Assembly (NCBI GenBank): GCA_051453625.1
Contig: JBOZIK010000001.1
Coordinates: 26,778,655 to 26,818,679, forward strand
Direction of reading: 5' to 3'
DNA from: Welwitschia mirabilis
Taxonomy: Eukaryota; Gnetophyta; Gnetopsida; Welwitschiales
DNA length: 40,025 bases
The notes under the pieces are model-generated. The model was not told where the DNA came from. It saw only the letters and a list, made by a program, of their open reading frames with translations, and searched no databases. Below, in pieces: positions 39,562 through 40,025 of the stretch. Position 1 is the stretch's first letter. Each line of letters begins with the position of its first letter. Made by a program: the position numbers and the translations under genes.

Positions 39562-39769
39562 ATTGGGGCCAAACCCCTAGAAAAAAACCCTAAAATCAAA
39601 CTAGAACTGCAAAATGAAAAAAATCCCATAACTTACCTAAAGAATGTCTGTCTTACAACTGAAATCGCCCCTACGCTCTATGACCAGGGACCGAAACCAC
39701 CCTCATTGGTCTGCGATCCTCCAAGACTTGCTCCCTCCTCTGCTCTAGGTCCGCTAAACCTCTTAACGC
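39562..39769 (-). other. L1 5' leader
   Basis: GC-richer than its surroundings, with no frame, ending at the right copy of the target duplication (39770-39777). In L1 elements the internal promoter lies here. Confidence 0.55.
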
Positions 39770-39777
39770 TAATGTCT

Positions 39778-40025
39778 AAATTTGAAATATCATATATAAA
39801 TTATCTTATTCTTTGTATTCATAATAATGATTAAATGTAAAAACATCATGATAGCTAAAGCATCTTTATTTTCTTTATGCATCTTAAGATATTGACAATC
39901 TCTTCTTATATGCCTCTTATTTCTTATAATACCAACAAATGACCTTGTTATTACAACTTACTTATTTGACCTACGTATTATTTCTTTGAATATTTTGCAT
40001 TTATTTTGATTTAAAAAAATCATGA
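39778..40025. other. AT-rich flank, nothing identified
   Basis: Very AT-rich sequence beyond the L1 insertion, of the same composition as 29.6-31.7 kb on the other side, as expected if the L1 landed in this AT-rich block. Confidence 0.5.

Larger units (their letters stand above)
31713..39769 (-). mobile_element. Long L1-type LINE with candidate target-site duplication
   Basis: Read on the minus strand the element starts at 39769 (GCGTTAAGAGG), has a GC-richer leader, ORF1 from ATG at 39561, an endonuclease (about 38250-37870), a reverse transcriptase (37440-35780), a post-RT region, a 3' coding segment with a J-domain (33668-31903) and a 3' end TTTAATATACATACC followed by a poly-A run at about 31722-31712. 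The 8-bp repeat TAATGTCT at 31705-31712 and 39770-39777 is a possible target duplication; its last base overlaps the tail. Apparent length is 8.06 kb, but seven gaps and two redundant segments make the true length uncertain. Stops and changed catalytic residues show that it is inactive. Confidence 0.8.

Overview
The window looks like nuclear DNA of a land plant with a large, repeat-choked genome. A gymnosperm is my best guess, but this is inference. The evidence is a spliced plant-type gene with introns of 4-5 kb, LTR retrotransposons whose primer-binding sites match plant initiator-Met tRNA, several plant-type LINEs, and low GC. No operons, tRNA or rRNA genes, CRISPR arrays or prokaryotic features are visible. 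Runs of N are assembly gaps at 1573-1672, 3088-3187, 19158-19954, 27409-27508, 30087-30592, 32853-32952, 33407-33416, 33694-34573, 35043-35595, 36751-36850, 38675-38764 and 38999-39283.

The one host gene is the 3' half of ERCC1 (RAD10 homologue, partner of XPF), on the + strand. Its exons are at 9213-9305, 9399-9470, 13868-13936 and 18866 to beyond 19157, with a probable last exon at 20534-20575. The exons encoding the N-terminal and central domain are not visible and probably lie upstream of the window. Everything else is transposon-derived or unassigned intron and intergenic sequence.

Layout: 1-0.5 kb, a decayed copia RNase H fragment (+) and a TRIM fragment. 1.2-2.4 kb, a non-autonomous hAT-type element with an 8-bp target duplication. 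3.0-7.1 kb, a decayed Ty1/copia element (-) inserted into a Ty3/gypsy integrase remnant (7.1-8.1 kb, -) that carries a 337-bp tandem duplication. 9.2-20.6 kb, ERCC1; its second visible intron holds a SINE candidate and a dead LINE (10.5-13.1 kb, -), and its third holds an LTR-like promoter repeat and a tandem TRIM array (16.1-17.05 kb) ending in a snap-back inverted LTR. 20.8-31.7 kb, very AT-rich DNA with two old L1-type LINE remnants (23-24.4 kb -, and 26.1-29.6 kb +). 31.7-39.8 kb, one long L1-type LINE (-) bounded by a candidate short target duplication, with 5' leader, ORF1, endonuclease, reverse transcriptase and an unexpected 3' coding segment.

The most unusual observation is in that last element. 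Downstream of the reverse transcriptase, a Ser/Pro-rich segment is followed in the same frame by a decayed J-domain (DnaJ-like, closest in layout to the auxilin type) containing the HPDK signature. The second is the TRIM array, with 106-bp LTRs, 101-bp internal domains and a 207-bp period. It ends in a palindromic half-LTR, and the whole structure is flanked by the same 6-bp direct repeat.
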